Assembly: GCA_022644775.1 (NCBI GenBank)
Contig: JALCHN010000003.1
Span: 1-64,000 of the forward strand
Direction of reading: 5' to 3'
Origin: Eggerthellaceae bacterium
GTDB lineage: Bacteria; Actinomycetota; Coriobacteriia; Coriobacteriales; Eggerthellaceae
DNA: 64,000 bases
The notes under the pieces were generated by a model. It was not told the origin of the DNA. It did not search any database and saw only the letters and a program-made list of their open reading frames with translations. Shown here piece after piece: positions 41,747 to 50,955 of this stretch. The stretch's first letter is position 1, and every line of letters starts with the position of its first letter. The position numbers and the translations under genes were made by a program.

Positions 41747-43594
41747 CTAGATTTCGATCAAGTTAACGATCACCATCGGGCGCTGCTTGATGCGGTCCCA
41801 CAGAAGCGACTGCAGCGACTGGCGCGCCGACTTCTCCCAGTCGCGGGGCTTCTTCTTCTGGTCGGACAGGGCCTTTTCGAGCGACCGCTGCACGGTGCGC
41901 TGGGCGTCGCGGGCCAGGTAGTCGTCGTCGCCGCCGGTGATGCCGCGCATCTCGACCTGGACCTCGCCGACCACATGGCGGTTGGTCGTGTCGACCGCGC
42001 AGGCCACGGCCGCGATGCCCTGCTCGACGAGCGCGCTGCGCTCCTGCAGGACGTCTTCGCTCGTGTCGCCCACCGAAAGGCCGTCGACGTAGACGACGCC
42101 GCTCTGCACGGGCTCGCCGTAGCGGACGCCCTTCTGGCTCACTTCCAGGCATTCGCCGTTTTCGAGCAGGAAGATGTTGCGCGGGTCGACGCCCACTTGC
42201 TGGGCAAGCTCGGCGTGGGCGCGCAGGTGCGTCGCCTCGCCGTGGACGGGCATGAAGGCCTTGGGCTTGACGATCGAGAGCATGATCTTGAGCTCTTCCT
42301 GGCCGGCATGGCCCGATACGTGCACGCGGGCACGGCGCTTGTCCCAAACGTCGGCGCCGACCTTGGCGAGCAGGTTGATCACGCGGGTGACGGCCTTCTC
42401 GTTGCCGGGGACGGGCGTGGCCGAGATGATGACCGTGTCGCCCGGTTCGATCGAGATGGTCTTGTGCTCCCCTGCCGCGATGCGGGCCAGGGCCGAGAGG
42501 GGCTCGCCCTGCGAACCGGTGCACATGACAACGACCTTTTCCGGCGGAATGCCCTTGAGGTCATAGGCGTCGATGATGTCGTTGTCGCTGATGTGCAGGT
42601 AGCCCAAGCGGCGGGCGATGTCAGTGTTCTGCACCATCGAACGGCCGGTGACGACCACCTTGCGGCCCGCGGCCACCGCCGCATCGCAGATTTGCTGCAT
42701 GCGGTGGATGTGGCTGGCGAAGCTCGCGACGATGACGCGGCCCTTGGCCTGGCCGATGACCTCGCGCAGGGTGACGCCGACCGTTGCCTCGCTCGGCGTG
42801 AAGGTGGGCACCGTCGCGTTGGTCGAGTCGCTCATCATCAGATCGACGCCGATCTTGCTGAAACGCGCCAGGGCGCCGAAGTCGGTGGTGACGCCGTCGA
42901 TCGGGGTCTGGTCGAGCTTGAAGTCGCCCGTGTGGAGCACGTTGCCGGCAGGGGTCTGGAAGAAGACGCCCACCGAACCCGGGATCGAGTGGTTGACGGC
43001 GAAGAAATCGCACGTGAAGCAGCCCATCTTGATGCGCTGGCCCGGCTGGATCTCGACGAGCTTGGCGTTCTTGATCTTATGTTCGGCGAGCTTGCCCTCG
43101 ATCAGTCCCAGCGTCATCTTGGTGCCGTAAATCGGCACCTGCATGTCGAGGTCCTTCAGCAGATAGGGCAGGCTGCCCGTATGGTCTTCATGGCCGTGGG
43201 TGATCACGATGCCGCGCAGCTTGTCGCAGTTTTCCAACACGTAGGTGTAGTCGGGCAGGATCAGGTCGATGCCCGGATGGTCGTCGTCGGGGAACATGAG
43301 GCCGGCGTCGTCGAGCACCAGATCGCCGTTGCATTCGAAGACGGTCATGTTCTTGCCGATGGCGTCGAGGCCGCCGAGCGGGATGACCTTGAGCGTGGCC
43401 TTGGCGTCCTTTTCCGCGGGCAGCACCTTCTGCCCGCCGTGACCGCGGTTGCCGCGGCGACGGGGCTTCTTTTTCGGCGCGTTGTCTTCAGGCGTGAGCT
43501 TGGGCCGTTCGGCGTCGATTTCAACGTGCTTGAACGACTGCGACTGCTTGGGTCGGCGGGGAGCCTGCGAAGACTCGCTCTTCTGTTTTTCCAT
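41747..43594 (-). CDS. rnj: Ribonuclease J
   Basis: A 615-residue metallo-beta-lactamase/beta-CASP ribonuclease. The zinc motif is ITHGHEDHTGS near residue 135; the beta-CASP domain and C-terminal domain follow. The first about 60 residues are an extra basic, Lys/Arg/Gln-rich segment with no fold visible, longer than in Bacillus RNase J. It has 5'-exo- and endonuclease activity in mRNA decay and rRNA maturation. It starts 13 bp after dapA, so cell-wall and RNA genes share a transcript. Confidence 0.94.
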   Translation of the reverse strand: MEKQKSESSQAPRRPKQSQSFKHVEIDAERPKLTPEDNAPKKKPRRRGNRGHGGQKVLPAEKDAKATLKVIPLGGLDAIGKNMTVFECNGDLVLDDAGLMFPDDDHPGIDLILPDYTYVLENCDKLRGIVITHGHEDHTGSLPYLLKDLDMQVPIYGTKMTLGLIEGKLAEHKIKNAKLVEIQPGQRIKMGCFTCDFFAVNHSIPGSVGVFFQTPAGNVLHTGDFKLDQTPIDGVTTDFGALARFSKIGVDLMMSDSTNATVPTFTPSEATVGVTLREVIGQAKGRVIVASFASHIHRMQQICDAAVAAGRKVVVTGRSMVQNTDIARRLGYLHISDNDIIDAYDLKGIPPEKVVVMCTGSQGEPLSALARIAAGEHKTISIEPGDTVIISATPVPGNEKAVTRVINLLAKVGADVWDKRRARVHVSGHAGQEELKIMLSIVKPKAFMPVHGEATHLRAHAELAQQVGVDPRNIFLLENGECLEVSQKGVRYGEPVQSGVVYVDGLSVGDTSEDVLQERSALVEQGIAAVACAVDTTNRHVVGEVQVEMRGITGGDDDYLARDAQRTVQRSLEKALSDQKKKPRDWEKSARQSLQSLLWDRIKQRPMVIVNLIEI

Positions 43595-43607
43595 ATACGT
43601 CCTTCGT

Positions 43608-44507
43608 TTACTGCAGAATCCCTACGGCGCGCATGACCTGCGCCAGGTCGCGGGATTCCTGTTCCGTTGCCGCTACGAGCGGCAGGCGCAGCCCGCCGAC
43701 CGAAAAGCCGGCGAGGTTGAGCGCCTCCTTAACGAGAATGGGGTTGGCGGTAGTGAACAGCTGGTGCATGAGGGGCAAAAGCTGTTCGTTGGCCTTGGCG
43801 GCTTCGTCCCAGTCGCCCGCGGCGCACAGGTCGACGATGCGCTTGAAGGCGGCCGGCGCCACGTTGGCGGTCGTCGAGATGACGCCCACGCCGCCGAGCT
43901 TCATGACGTCGTAGGTGAGGGCGTCGTCGCCCGAATAGACGTCGAAGCCGGCGGGAGCGCCGTCGATGATCGCTTTGATCTGATCAAGGTCGCCCGACGC
44001 CTCTTTGACGCCTGCGATGTTGGTGCAGTCGCGCGCGAGGCGCAGGGTCGTTTCGGCTTCCATGTTCTTGCCGGTACGGCCCGGGATGTTGTAGATGAGG
44101 ATCGGCAGGTCGACGGCGGCGGCCACGGCCTTGAAGTGCTGGTAGAGGCCTTCTTGCGGGGGCTTGTTGTAGAAGGGCACCACCACGAGCAGGCCGTCGA
44201 CACCCGTATCCTGGGCGGCGCGGGCGGCTTCGATCGTGTCGGCCGTGCAGTTGGTCCCCACGTTGGCGATCACGGGGGCGTCGCCGTGGAGCTCTTCCAC
44301 GACGGCCTTCCAAACCTCGAGCTTCTTGTCGAAATGCACCGTGGGGCCCTCGCCGGTGGTGCCGAACACGAGCACCGAATCGCATCCGCCGTCTACCAGC
44401 TTGCGCGCGAGCTTCTTGCATCGCTCGACGTCGACGTCGAGCTTTTCGTCCATGGGGGTTACCATGGCGGGGATGAGGCGGCCGAAGCGCGGGTTGGTAG
44501 AGGACAT
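43608..44507 (-). CDS. dapA: 4-hydroxy-tetrahydrodipicolinate synthase
   Basis: A 299-residue DapA. The Schiff-base K168 lies in IAGVKEASGD, Y139 in LIYNIPGRTGK, and the FGTTGEGPT loop carries the catalytic Thr pair. It condenses pyruvate with aspartate semialdehyde. ATG 44507 has AAAGGAG upstream and was chosen over the in-frame ATG at 44543. DapB lies upstream on the same strand. Confidence 0.95.
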   Translation of the reverse strand: MSSTNPRFGRLIPAMVTPMDEKLDVDVERCKKLARKLVDGGCDSVLVFGTTGEGPTVHFDKKLEVWKAVVEELHGDAPVIANVGTNCTADTIEAARAAQDTGVDGLLVVVPFYNKPPQEGLYQHFKAVAAAVDLPILIYNIPGRTGKNMEAETTLRLARDCTNIAGVKEASGDLDQIKAIIDGAPAGFDVYSGDDALTYDVMKLGGVGVISTTANVAPAAFKRIVDLCAAGDWDEAAKANEQLLPLMHQLFTTANPILVKEALNLAGFSVGGLRLPLVAATEQESRDLAQVMRAVGILQ

Positions 44508-44663
44508 GCTGTCTCCTTTGGTTGGGTTCACCTGGTCAGACATATGACCTTAGTATCGCACGGGGCGCCAGGTGCGCCGGTGAAGTTCTTCAAACCTACG
44601 CATGGACGGGGATAAGCGGCTGCACTCCCCCCGTCCCGTCGTCACGCTCAATGCAATGAAAAT

Positions 44664-44690
44664 GCGCCGGAAGCGGAAGGCTTCCGGCGC
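44664..44690 (-). terminator. Terminator after dapB
   Basis: A perfect 11-bp stem, GCGCCGGAAGC (44664-44674) with GCTTCCGGCGC (44680-44690). On the minus strand ATTTTCATT follows. It sits between dapB and dapA, so dapA probably has its own promoter or reads through. Confidence 0.75.
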
Positions 44691-44740
44691 TTGAAGGCGG
44701 ATGAGCTTCAGAAGGGCTCTGCAGGGACGAGTTGGCCGGC

Positions 44741-45502
44741 CTACATGAAGTTCTCGAGGCCGACGATAAGGCCTTCGCGCTCGCCCACGCTGCGGATGCC
44801 CAGAAGAACGCCGGGCATGTAGCTCTCGCGGTCCCAGGAATCGTGCGTGATCGTGAGGGTCTGCCCCATCGAGCCGAAGATGACCTCCTGCTTGGCCACG
44901 AAGCCCATGCTGCGCACCGAATGGACGGGCACGCCGTCGATAAGGGCGCCGCGTGCGCCCTCGGCGCCTTCGATTTCGGTCTCCTTGCCCGGGGCCGTGC
45001 TCTCGAAGTCGCGCGCGGCGGCGATCATGCGGGCCGTGTTGACGGCCGTGCCGCTCGGAGCGTCCTTCTTATGGGCATGATGGAACTCGATGATCTCGGC
45101 TTCCGGGAAGTAGGGGGCGGCGGCCTTGGCGAACTGCATCATGAGGACGGCGCCCGTGGTGAAGTTGGGCGCGTAGAAGAGGGCCGTGCCGGCAGGGGCC
45201 AGAGCGGCGAGCTCTTCGAGCTTGTCCTGCGAAAGGCCCGTGGTGCCCACCACGCAGTCGACGCCGGCGGGCAGGGCGGCGCGCAGGTTGCCTTCCACCA
45301 CCGAGGGCTGAGTGAAGTCGACGATGACGTCGAAGGAGGCGGCGTCGAGGGCGTCTGCTACCGAAGGATAGACGGGGAAATCGGTCTCTTTGGGATAGGG
45401 GTCGATGCCGCAGACGAGCTCCATGTCCTCGGCGGACTTCACGGCGTTGACGACTGCGGAGCCCATGCGGCCGCAGCACCCGCTCACTGCTACGTTGATC
45501 AT
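44741..45502 (-). CDS. dapB: 4-hydroxy-tetrahydrodipicolinate reductase
   Basis: A 253-residue DapB. The N-terminal NAD(P) loop is VSGCCGRMGSAVV (residues about 6-18), and EIIEFHHAHKKDAPSGTA contains the catalytic His pair and Lys of the family. It reduces the DapA product on the way to meso-diaminopimelate. The gene follows pnp after about 85 bp that include a terminator. Confidence 0.95.
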   Translation of the reverse strand: MINVAVSGCCGRMGSAVVNAVKSAEDMELVCGIDPYPKETDFPVYPSVADALDAASFDVIVDFTQPSVVEGNLRAALPAGVDCVVGTTGLSQDKLEELAALAPAGTALFYAPNFTTGAVLMMQFAKAAAPYFPEAEIIEFHHAHKKDAPSGTAVNTARMIAAARDFESTAPGKETEIEGAEGARGALIDGVPVHSVRSMGFVAKQEVIFGSMGQTLTITHDSWDRESYMPGVLLGIRSVGEREGLIVGLENFM

Positions 45503-45545
45503 TCGTGTCTCCTTGTGGTCGGTCGGCCGCGGGCGCGGCCGAATG

Positions 45546-45573
45546 AAAAAGGGCGGGCCCGCGGCCCGCCCTT
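45546..45573 (-). terminator. Terminator after pnp
   Basis: AAGGGCGGGCC (45549-45559) pairs with GGCCCGCCCTT (45563-45573), loop CGC; on the minus strand it runs into TTTTT. Confidence 0.9.
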
Positions 45574-45587
45574 ACCCTAACGATTGG

Positions 45588-47897
45588 CTAGTCGTCGTTG
45601 CGGTGGGTGCGCGGACGACGATGGTCGGACGCGTTGCGGCCGCCGCGGTCGCCGGGATGGCGGCCCTGGCTGCGGTCGTTGCGGTTGCGGTCGCCCCGGT
45701 CGTCACGGCTGCGGCTGTCGCGGTCGCCGCGGAAACGGTCGCTTCGGCGGTCGCCCGAACGGCGGTCGTCGCGGCGGTCGCGGCGCTCGCGCGGCTGGTA
45801 GGAGCTTTCGGGCGCATCGGGCTTGTCGATGCGGTCGAGGCTGATCTTGCCGTTCTCGCCTACTTCGATGACCTGCACCTTCACGCGGTCGCCGATGTTG
45901 AGCACGTCTTCGACCTTGCCCACGCGGCCGTTGGCCATGCGGCTGATGTGCAGCAGGCCGTCCTTGCTCGGGGTGAGCTTGACGAAGGCGCCGAAGTCCT
46001 TGATGCCCACGACGGTGCCGATGTAGACCTCGCCCACTTCGGGCTCCTTGACGATGCCGAGGATGGCCTTCTTGGCGGCTTCGCCCGCCGGGCCCTCGAC
46101 CGCGGCGATATGCACGGTGCCGTCTTCCTCGACTTCGATCGTCGCGCCCGTCTCTTCCTGCAGGCCGCGGATGACCTTGCCGCCGGTGCCGATGACGTCG
46201 CGGATCTTGTCGACGGGAATCTTGATGGTCTCGATGCGGGGCGCGGTGTCGCGCAGCTCGGCGCGGGGCTCGGGGATTTCCTTGAGCATGGCGTCGAGGA
46301 TGAAGGCGCGGCCTTCCTTGGCCTGCTGGAGCGCGGCGCCGAGGATTTCGGTGGACAGGCCCTTGGCCTTGTTGTCCATCTGCAGGGCGGTGATGCCCTT
46401 GGCGGTGCCCGTCACCTTGAAGTCCATGTCGCCCAGGAAGTCTTCGAGGCCCTGGATGTCGGAGAGGATGACGTGCTTGTCGCCTTCCTGGATAAGGCCC
46501 ATGGCGATGCCGGACACGGGCGCCTTGATCGGCACGCCGGCGTCCATGAGCGCCAGCGTCGAGCCGCAGGTCGAGGCCATCGAGCTCGAGCCGTTGGATT
46601 CGAGGATTTCCGACACCACGCGGATGGCGTAGGGGAACTCGTCTTCGCTGGGCAGCACGGGCAGAAGCGCGCGCTCCGCCAGGGCGCCATGGCCCACCTC
46701 ACGGCGCTTGGGCGCACCGATGCGGCCGGTTTCACCGGTGCAGAAGGGCGGGAAGTTGTACTGGTGCATGTAGCGCTTGCCCTCTTGCGGGTCGATCGTG
46801 TCGAGGCGCTGGCCTTCGCGCAGGGTGCCCAGGGTGCACACCGAAAGGGCCTGGGTCTGACCGCGCTGGAAGAGGCCGGAGCCGTGCACGCGGGGCAGGT
46901 AGCCGGGCTTGATGTAGAGCGGGCGGATGTCCTTGGGGCCGCGGCCGTCGACGCGCTCGTTGGTGTCGACGATCATCATGCGCATCGCGTGCTTTTCGAG
47001 CGCCTTGCAGGCGGCGGCGAGGTCGCTGGCCCAAGCCGTGCGCTCTTCTTCGGTGAAGTCGTTCTGCTTGATGGATTCCTTCAGGGCCTCGACCTTGGCG
47101 ATGCGCGACTGCTTGTCGGCGTCCTTCAGGGCCGCGGACATCTCGTCGTAGTGGGCGTTCACGCGCTCGGCGATGCTCGGGTCGGCTTCGTGCAGCTTGT
47201 ATTCGAGCGGCTGCGGGTTGACCTTGTCGAGGAAGCGCTGCTGGGCTTGGCAGAACTGGGCGATGGCTTCCTGGCCGAAGTTCATGGCCGCGAGCATGTC
47301 GACTTCGCTGATCTCCTGGGCGCCGGCTTCCACCATGCTGATGTAGTGCTCGGTGCCGGCGATAGTGAGGTTGAGGTCGGACGTTTCGAGCTCTTCATAG
47401 GTGGGGTTGACGATGAAGTCGCCCGTTTCGATGTTGCGGCCGATGCGCACGCAGGCCACCGGGCCGTCGAAGGGGGCGCCGCCTGCGAGCAGGGCCGCCG
47501 AGGCGCCGTTGACGCTGATGCAGTCGGGGGCGTTCTGGCCGTCGACCACGAAGGTGGTGGCGACGATCTGCACTTCGTTCTTGAAGCCGTCGGGGAAGCC
47601 CGGGCGGATGGGGCGGTCGATCATGCGGGCCGTGAGGGTGCCCTTTTCGCTCGCCTTGCCCTCGCGCTTCAGGTAGCCGCCGGGGATGCGGCCCACGGCG
47701 TACATCTTCTCCATGAAGTCGACGGTGAGGGGGAAGAAGTCGTAGTCGCGCTCTTCCTTCGAGACCACGGCGGTAACGAGAACCGTGGTGTCGCCTTGGG
47801 TTACGAGCACGGCGCCGGTGGCCTGCTTGGCCAGCTCGCCGGTTTCCAGACGGTAGGTCTTGCCGTAGAGCTCGAACTCTTCAACGATTTTGTCCAT
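45588..47897 (-). CDS. pnp: Polyribonucleotide nucleotidyltransferase (PNPase) with Arg/Asp-rich tail
   Basis: A 769-residue PNPase. Two RNase PH domains flank a helical region (residues about 10-545), then a KH domain (RDVIGTGGKVIRGLQEETGA) and an S1 domain (GEVYIGTVVGIKDFGAFVKL). The last about 70 residues are almost only Arg, Asp, Gly and Ser. It degrades RNA 3' to 5' with phosphate. It follows rpsO with a terminator between, the classic rpsO-pnp arrangement. The charged tail is not part of the catalytic fold. Confidence 0.96.
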   Translation of the reverse strand: MDKIVEEFELYGKTYRLETGELAKQATGAVLVTQGDTTVLVTAVVSKEERDYDFFPLTVDFMEKMYAVGRIPGGYLKREGKASEKGTLTARMIDRPIRPGFPDGFKNEVQIVATTFVVDGQNAPDCISVNGASAALLAGGAPFDGPVACVRIGRNIETGDFIVNPTYEELETSDLNLTIAGTEHYISMVEAGAQEISEVDMLAAMNFGQEAIAQFCQAQQRFLDKVNPQPLEYKLHEADPSIAERVNAHYDEMSAALKDADKQSRIAKVEALKESIKQNDFTEEERTAWASDLAAACKALEKHAMRMMIVDTNERVDGRGPKDIRPLYIKPGYLPRVHGSGLFQRGQTQALSVCTLGTLREGQRLDTIDPQEGKRYMHQYNFPPFCTGETGRIGAPKRREVGHGALAERALLPVLPSEDEFPYAIRVVSEILESNGSSSMASTCGSTLALMDAGVPIKAPVSGIAMGLIQEGDKHVILSDIQGLEDFLGDMDFKVTGTAKGITALQMDNKAKGLSTEILGAALQQAKEGRAFILDAMLKEIPEPRAELRDTAPRIETIKIPVDKIRDVIGTGGKVIRGLQEETGATIEVEEDGTVHIAAVEGPAGEAAKKAILGIVKEPEVGEVYIGTVVGIKDFGAFVKLTPSKDGLLHISRMANGRVGKVEDVLNIGDRVKVQVIEVGENGKISLDRIDKPDAPESSYQPRERRDRRDDRRSGDRRSDRFRGDRDSRSRDDRGDRNRNDRSQGRHPGDRGGRNASDHRRPRTHRNDD

Positions 47898-48034
47898 ATG
47901 CGGATCTTTCTCTTTCCTCCATGCCCTATTGCATGAAGCTTCTTCGAGCGGCGGACCTTCCCCCGCTCGCGAGCAGACGCGCCCTGCGCGTCCGACCGCT
48001 CACCCGGCCGGCTACCGAACCGACCAGATAAAGC

Positions 48035-48058
48035 AAAAGCCCGCAAAAGCGGGCTTTT
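48035..48058 (-). terminator. Terminator between rpsO and pnp
   Basis: AAAAGCCCGC (48035-48044) pairs with GCGGGCTTTT (48049-48058), loop AAAA. On the minus strand the stem ends in TTTTGCTTT. It should make pnp transcription partly independent of rpsO. Confidence 0.85.
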
Positions 48059-48063
48059 CGCTG

Positions 48064-48351
48064 CTACACGTTGTCGCGGATGCCAAGCTTCTTGATGAGC
48101 TCGCGATATTCGTTGATGTCGCGGTTCTTGATGTACTTGAGCAGGCCGCGGCGCTTACCGATGAGCATCATCAGGCCGCGACGAGAATGGTTGTCCTTCT
48201 TGTGGGACTTCAGGTGCTCGGTGAGGTTCTTGATGCGCTCGGTGAGGATAGCGACCTGCACCTCGGCGGAACCGGAGTCCTGCTCGTTCTTGCCGTATTC
48301 CTTGATGAGCTCGGCTACGCGCTCTTTGGAAATGCTCAGCTTATCAGCCAT
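48064..48351 (-). CDS. rpsO: Ribosomal protein S15
   Basis: A 95-residue S15 with the family core [49 protein letters not shown]. It is a primary 16S rRNA-binding protein that helps fold the 30S platform. ATG 48351 has GAAAGGTGG upstream, so the in-frame ATG at 48387 was rejected. It heads the rpsO-pnp unit. Confidence 0.97.
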   Translation of the reverse strand: MADKLSISKERVAELIKEYGKNEQDSGSAEVQVAILTERIKNLTEHLKSHKKDNHSRRGLMMLIGKRRGLLKYIKNRDINEYRELIKKLGIRDNV

Positions 48352-48610
48352 GCTTCCACCTTTCTCGCCGGTGTGTAACCCCGGCACGTTGGATTCGCTT
48401 CCGACTGAGAGCGCATGCGGTGGTGCGTGCGCGCCAAGTGGGAAGTACGCTGCCCTTTGCAGCCGCAGACGAGTATACGCGCAGGCCGTCGTCCCGGCGG
48501 GCCCCGCGCGGGGAATCTACCACCTGAACACAAATGGGCGGCCTGCCCGCGGGCGCCGCGCGGGACCTGGGCTATACTGCATCCTCGATACCGAAACGAG
48601 AGGAGAAGCG

Positions 48611-48868
48611 ATGACCACGCGCTACACCTACACCCCGCGCGGGGTGTGCAGCAGGCAGATCAACGTCGAGCTCGACGGCGACACGATCGAGCACGTCGAT
48701 TTCGTGGGCGGCTGCAACGGCAACCTCAAGGCGATCGGCAAGCTCGTCAAGGGCAAGTCGGTCGACGAGGTCGCCCAGATCCTGGAAGGCAACACCTGCG
48801 GCCCGCGCTCCACGAGCTGCGCCGACCAGATGGTCAAGGCCCTGCGCGCCGCCCAACAGGCGCAGTAG
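48611..48868 (+). CDS. TSCPD-domain protein (TIGR03905-like)
   Basis: An 85-residue protein made entirely of a TSCPD domain, as found at the C-terminus of B12-dependent ribonucleotide reductases. It has YTPRGVCSRQINVELDG, DFVGGCNGNLKAI and the Cys-rich block NTCGPRSTSCADQ; the cysteines probably bind a metal. Single-domain members are common in anaerobes and of unknown function. AGAGGAG precedes ATG 48611. It is a lone plus-strand gene between rpsO and recO. Confidence 0.85.
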   Translation: MTTRYTYTPRGVCSRQINVELDGDTIEHVDFVGGCNGNLKAIGKLVKGKSVDEVAQILEGNTCGPRSTSCADQMVKALRAAQQAQ

Positions 48869-48894
48869 CGCGCGGGGCTTGCGCTCGCCTGCCG

Positions 48895-49659
48895 CTAGAA
48901 GAGGCCGCTCGAGAAGAGGAAGTCGACCGACTTCAAGCGCACGCCCGCGTTGGCCGCGAGCCACCGCCGGGCGAAATCGAGGGCATCGAAGGTCGCCCGC
49001 ACGTCGATCGAGGTGCGGGCGATGTCGTTGAAGGTGGACATGAGCAGGAAACGGGCCCAGGCCACCGTCGTTTCCTGTATGCGTACCGTTTCGTAGTGCA
49101 TCGCGCACGAATCGCACACCGCTCCCCCGTCCAGAAACGATATACGCGTCCAGTCTTGCTCGGACTTCACAGGCCTGCCGCATTCGATGCACTCGTCGAG
49201 CCGCGGGCGGAACCCGAGCAGGGCCGCGAGTTTGAGCAGGAAGGCAACCGTGACCGCCGGCACGCGCTCGGCATCCACGGCCGCCGCATGGTCGAGCGCC
49301 GTGCAGGTCATCTCGAACAGGCGCGGCACGGGCAGGTCGGGCTGGGCCGTCTTGTCGAGCGCCTCGAGGATGGGCAGGGCCGCCGCGCTTTGCCGGATGT
49401 CGGTGCGCAGATTCTCATGGGCGTTGACGAACCGGGCTTCGGTGACGACGTCGAGCGAGCGGCCGGGCGCCACGATGCACCGGCATGCGCCGAACAGGTC
49501 GAGCCGGGCCGCGAAGGGGTTGGTGGGCTTGAGCGCCCCGCGGGCGACGAGATCGAGCCGGGACCCGTCGTCTTTCAAGCAGTCGAGGATGAGGTCGCTT
49601 TCCTTGAGCCGTTTCTTGCGCAGGACGACGACGTCGCACGTATAGGTCGGCTTGCCCAC
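48895..49659 (-). CDS. recO: DNA repair protein RecO
   Basis: A 254-residue RecO. An N-terminal OB fold (TYTCDVVVLRKKRLKESDLILDCL) precedes a helical domain holding a zinc site with CIEC...CDSC. It loads RecA onto SSB-coated DNA with RecR. It starts 6 bp after era, the usual order, and is the last gene of the long minus-strand cluster. Confidence 0.94.
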   Translation of the reverse strand: MGKPTYTCDVVVLRKKRLKESDLILDCLKDDGSRLDLVARGALKPTNPFAARLDLFGACRCIVAPGRSLDVVTEARFVNAHENLRTDIRQSAAALPILEALDKTAQPDLPVPRLFEMTCTALDHAAAVDAERVPAVTVAFLLKLAALLGFRPRLDECIECGRPVKSEQDWTRISFLDGGAVCDSCAMHYETVRIQETTVAWARFLLMSTFNDIARTSIDVRATFDALDFARRWLAANAGVRLKSVDFLFSSGLF

Positions 49660-49665
49660 GGTGCT

Positions 49666-50571
49666 TTACGCGCCCTCGCCGTATCCGAACCGTTCGATCT
49701 GTGTGAGGTCGCGGCGCCAGTTCTTGCGCACTTTCACATGGAGGTCGAGGTAGACCCGGCAGCCGAGCAACGCTTCCAAATCGGCGCGGGCCTCGGTGCC
49801 CACGCGCTTCAGGGCGCGCCCGCCTTTGCCGATAATCATGCCCTTCTGGCTGTCGCGTTCCACGTAGATCGTCGCGAAGATCCGCTCGAGGTCCTTCTTC
49901 TTGTCGTATTCGAGCTCGTCGCAGATAACGCCGATCGCATGGGGGATCTCGTCGCGGAAGGACCGCAGGATCTTCTCGCGGATGAATTCGGCCACGATCA
50001 CTTCGAGGGGCTGGTCGGTGTCCATGTCGGCCGGGAACCATTGGGGGCCTTCCGGCAGAAGGCCGGCCACCGTTTCGAGGAATTCCGGCACGCCTTCGCC
50101 CGTTTTGGCCGAAAGCTCCACGACGGCGTCCCAGGACCCCGCCGCCTTGGCGGCTTCGATCTGACGGTCGATCGCCGCGCGGTCGGCCAGGTCGATCTTG
50201 CTGATGACGAGGATGTGGGCGGCTTTGGTCTGCTGGACCATCTTGGCCACCCATTCGTCGCCGCGGCCGAAGGGCTTGCTCGCGTCGAGGAGGAAGGCCA
50301 CGGCGTCGATGCCGTCGAGCGCCTGCGCCGCCGACTCGTTGAGCGCGTCGCCCAGGGCGTCATGGGGCTTGTGCACGCCCGGGGTGTCGACCAGGACGAG
50401 CTGGTAGTCGGGCGTGGTGTGCACCGCGCGGAAGCGGTGGCGGGTGGTTTGGGCCGTGTCGCTCGTGATGGCGACCTTCTTGCCCACGACGGCGTTGATC
50501 AACGTCGATTTTCCGGCGTTCGGGCGGCCGAGCAGGGTGACGAAGCCCGAACGGAAGGGAGCGGATTCCAT
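49666..50571 (-). CDS. era: GTPase Era
   Basis: A 301-residue Era. The G domain has GRPNAGKSTLIN (G1), DTPGVHKPHDALG (G3) and ISKIDL (G4), and the C-terminus is a KH domain (QKGMIIGKGGRALKRVGTEAR) that binds the 3' end of 16S rRNA. It assists 30S maturation. It lies 3 bp downstream of dgkA. Confidence 0.96.
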   Translation of the reverse strand: MESAPFRSGFVTLLGRPNAGKSTLINAVVGKKVAITSDTAQTTRHRFRAVHTTPDYQLVLVDTPGVHKPHDALGDALNESAAQALDGIDAVAFLLDASKPFGRGDEWVAKMVQQTKAAHILVISKIDLADRAAIDRQIEAAKAAGSWDAVVELSAKTGEGVPEFLETVAGLLPEGPQWFPADMDTDQPLEVIVAEFIREKILRSFRDEIPHAIGVICDELEYDKKKDLERIFATIYVERDSQKGMIIGKGGRALKRVGTEARADLEALLGCRVYLDLHVKVRKNWRRDLTQIERFGYGEGA

Positions 50572-50574
50572 GTG

Positions 50575-50955
50575 TTACCAACCTAGAAAGGAGACGATGT
50601 GCGGGACGAAGACGAAAAGGCCCACGGCGACTGAGGCGAGGCTAAAGACGAGCACGGCGCCGGCCGCGAGGTCTTTGGCCGCCTTGGCGAGCGGGTCGAT
50701 GCGCGGGCAGGCCAGATCGACCGCGTCTTCCACGGCGGTGTTCATGCACTCGCCGCCGAGCACGAGGCCGATGCAGATGAACAGGGCGCACCACTCCCCC
50801 GCCGAGACCCGTAAGAAGAGGCCGAGCAGGACGACGAGGACGGCCGCTGCCGTCTGCACGCGGATGTTGCGGCCCACCCGATAGCATTCCACGATGCCGG
50901 CGAGGGCGTAGCGGAAGGACTTGAGGAAGGGGGTCGTCTGGGAACCCGGCTTCAT
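50575..50955 (-). CDS. dgkA: Diacylglycerol/undecaprenol kinase (DgkA family)
   Basis: A 126-residue small integral membrane kinase. Three hydrophobic helices flank the catalytic LGGECMNTAVEDAVDLA block, the family's ExxNTAIExxVD motif, and RIDPLAKAAKDLAAGAVL. Gram-positive members phosphorylate undecaprenol rather than diacylglycerol, which would recycle the cell-wall lipid carrier. ATG 50955 overlaps the ybeY stop (ATGA). The ybeY-dgkA-era order is widely conserved. Confidence 0.9.
   Translation of the reverse strand: MKPGSQTTPFLKSFRYALAGIVECYRVGRNIRVQTAAAVLVVLLGLFLRVSAGEWCALFICIGLVLGGECMNTAVEDAVDLACPRIDPLAKAAKDLAAGAVLVFSLASVAVGLFVFVPHIVSFLGW

Noticed and set aside
41975..43636. A 553-codon plus-strand frame over rnj
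   Set aside because: Antisense shadow of RNase J, rich in Asp/Val/His/Ala without motifs.
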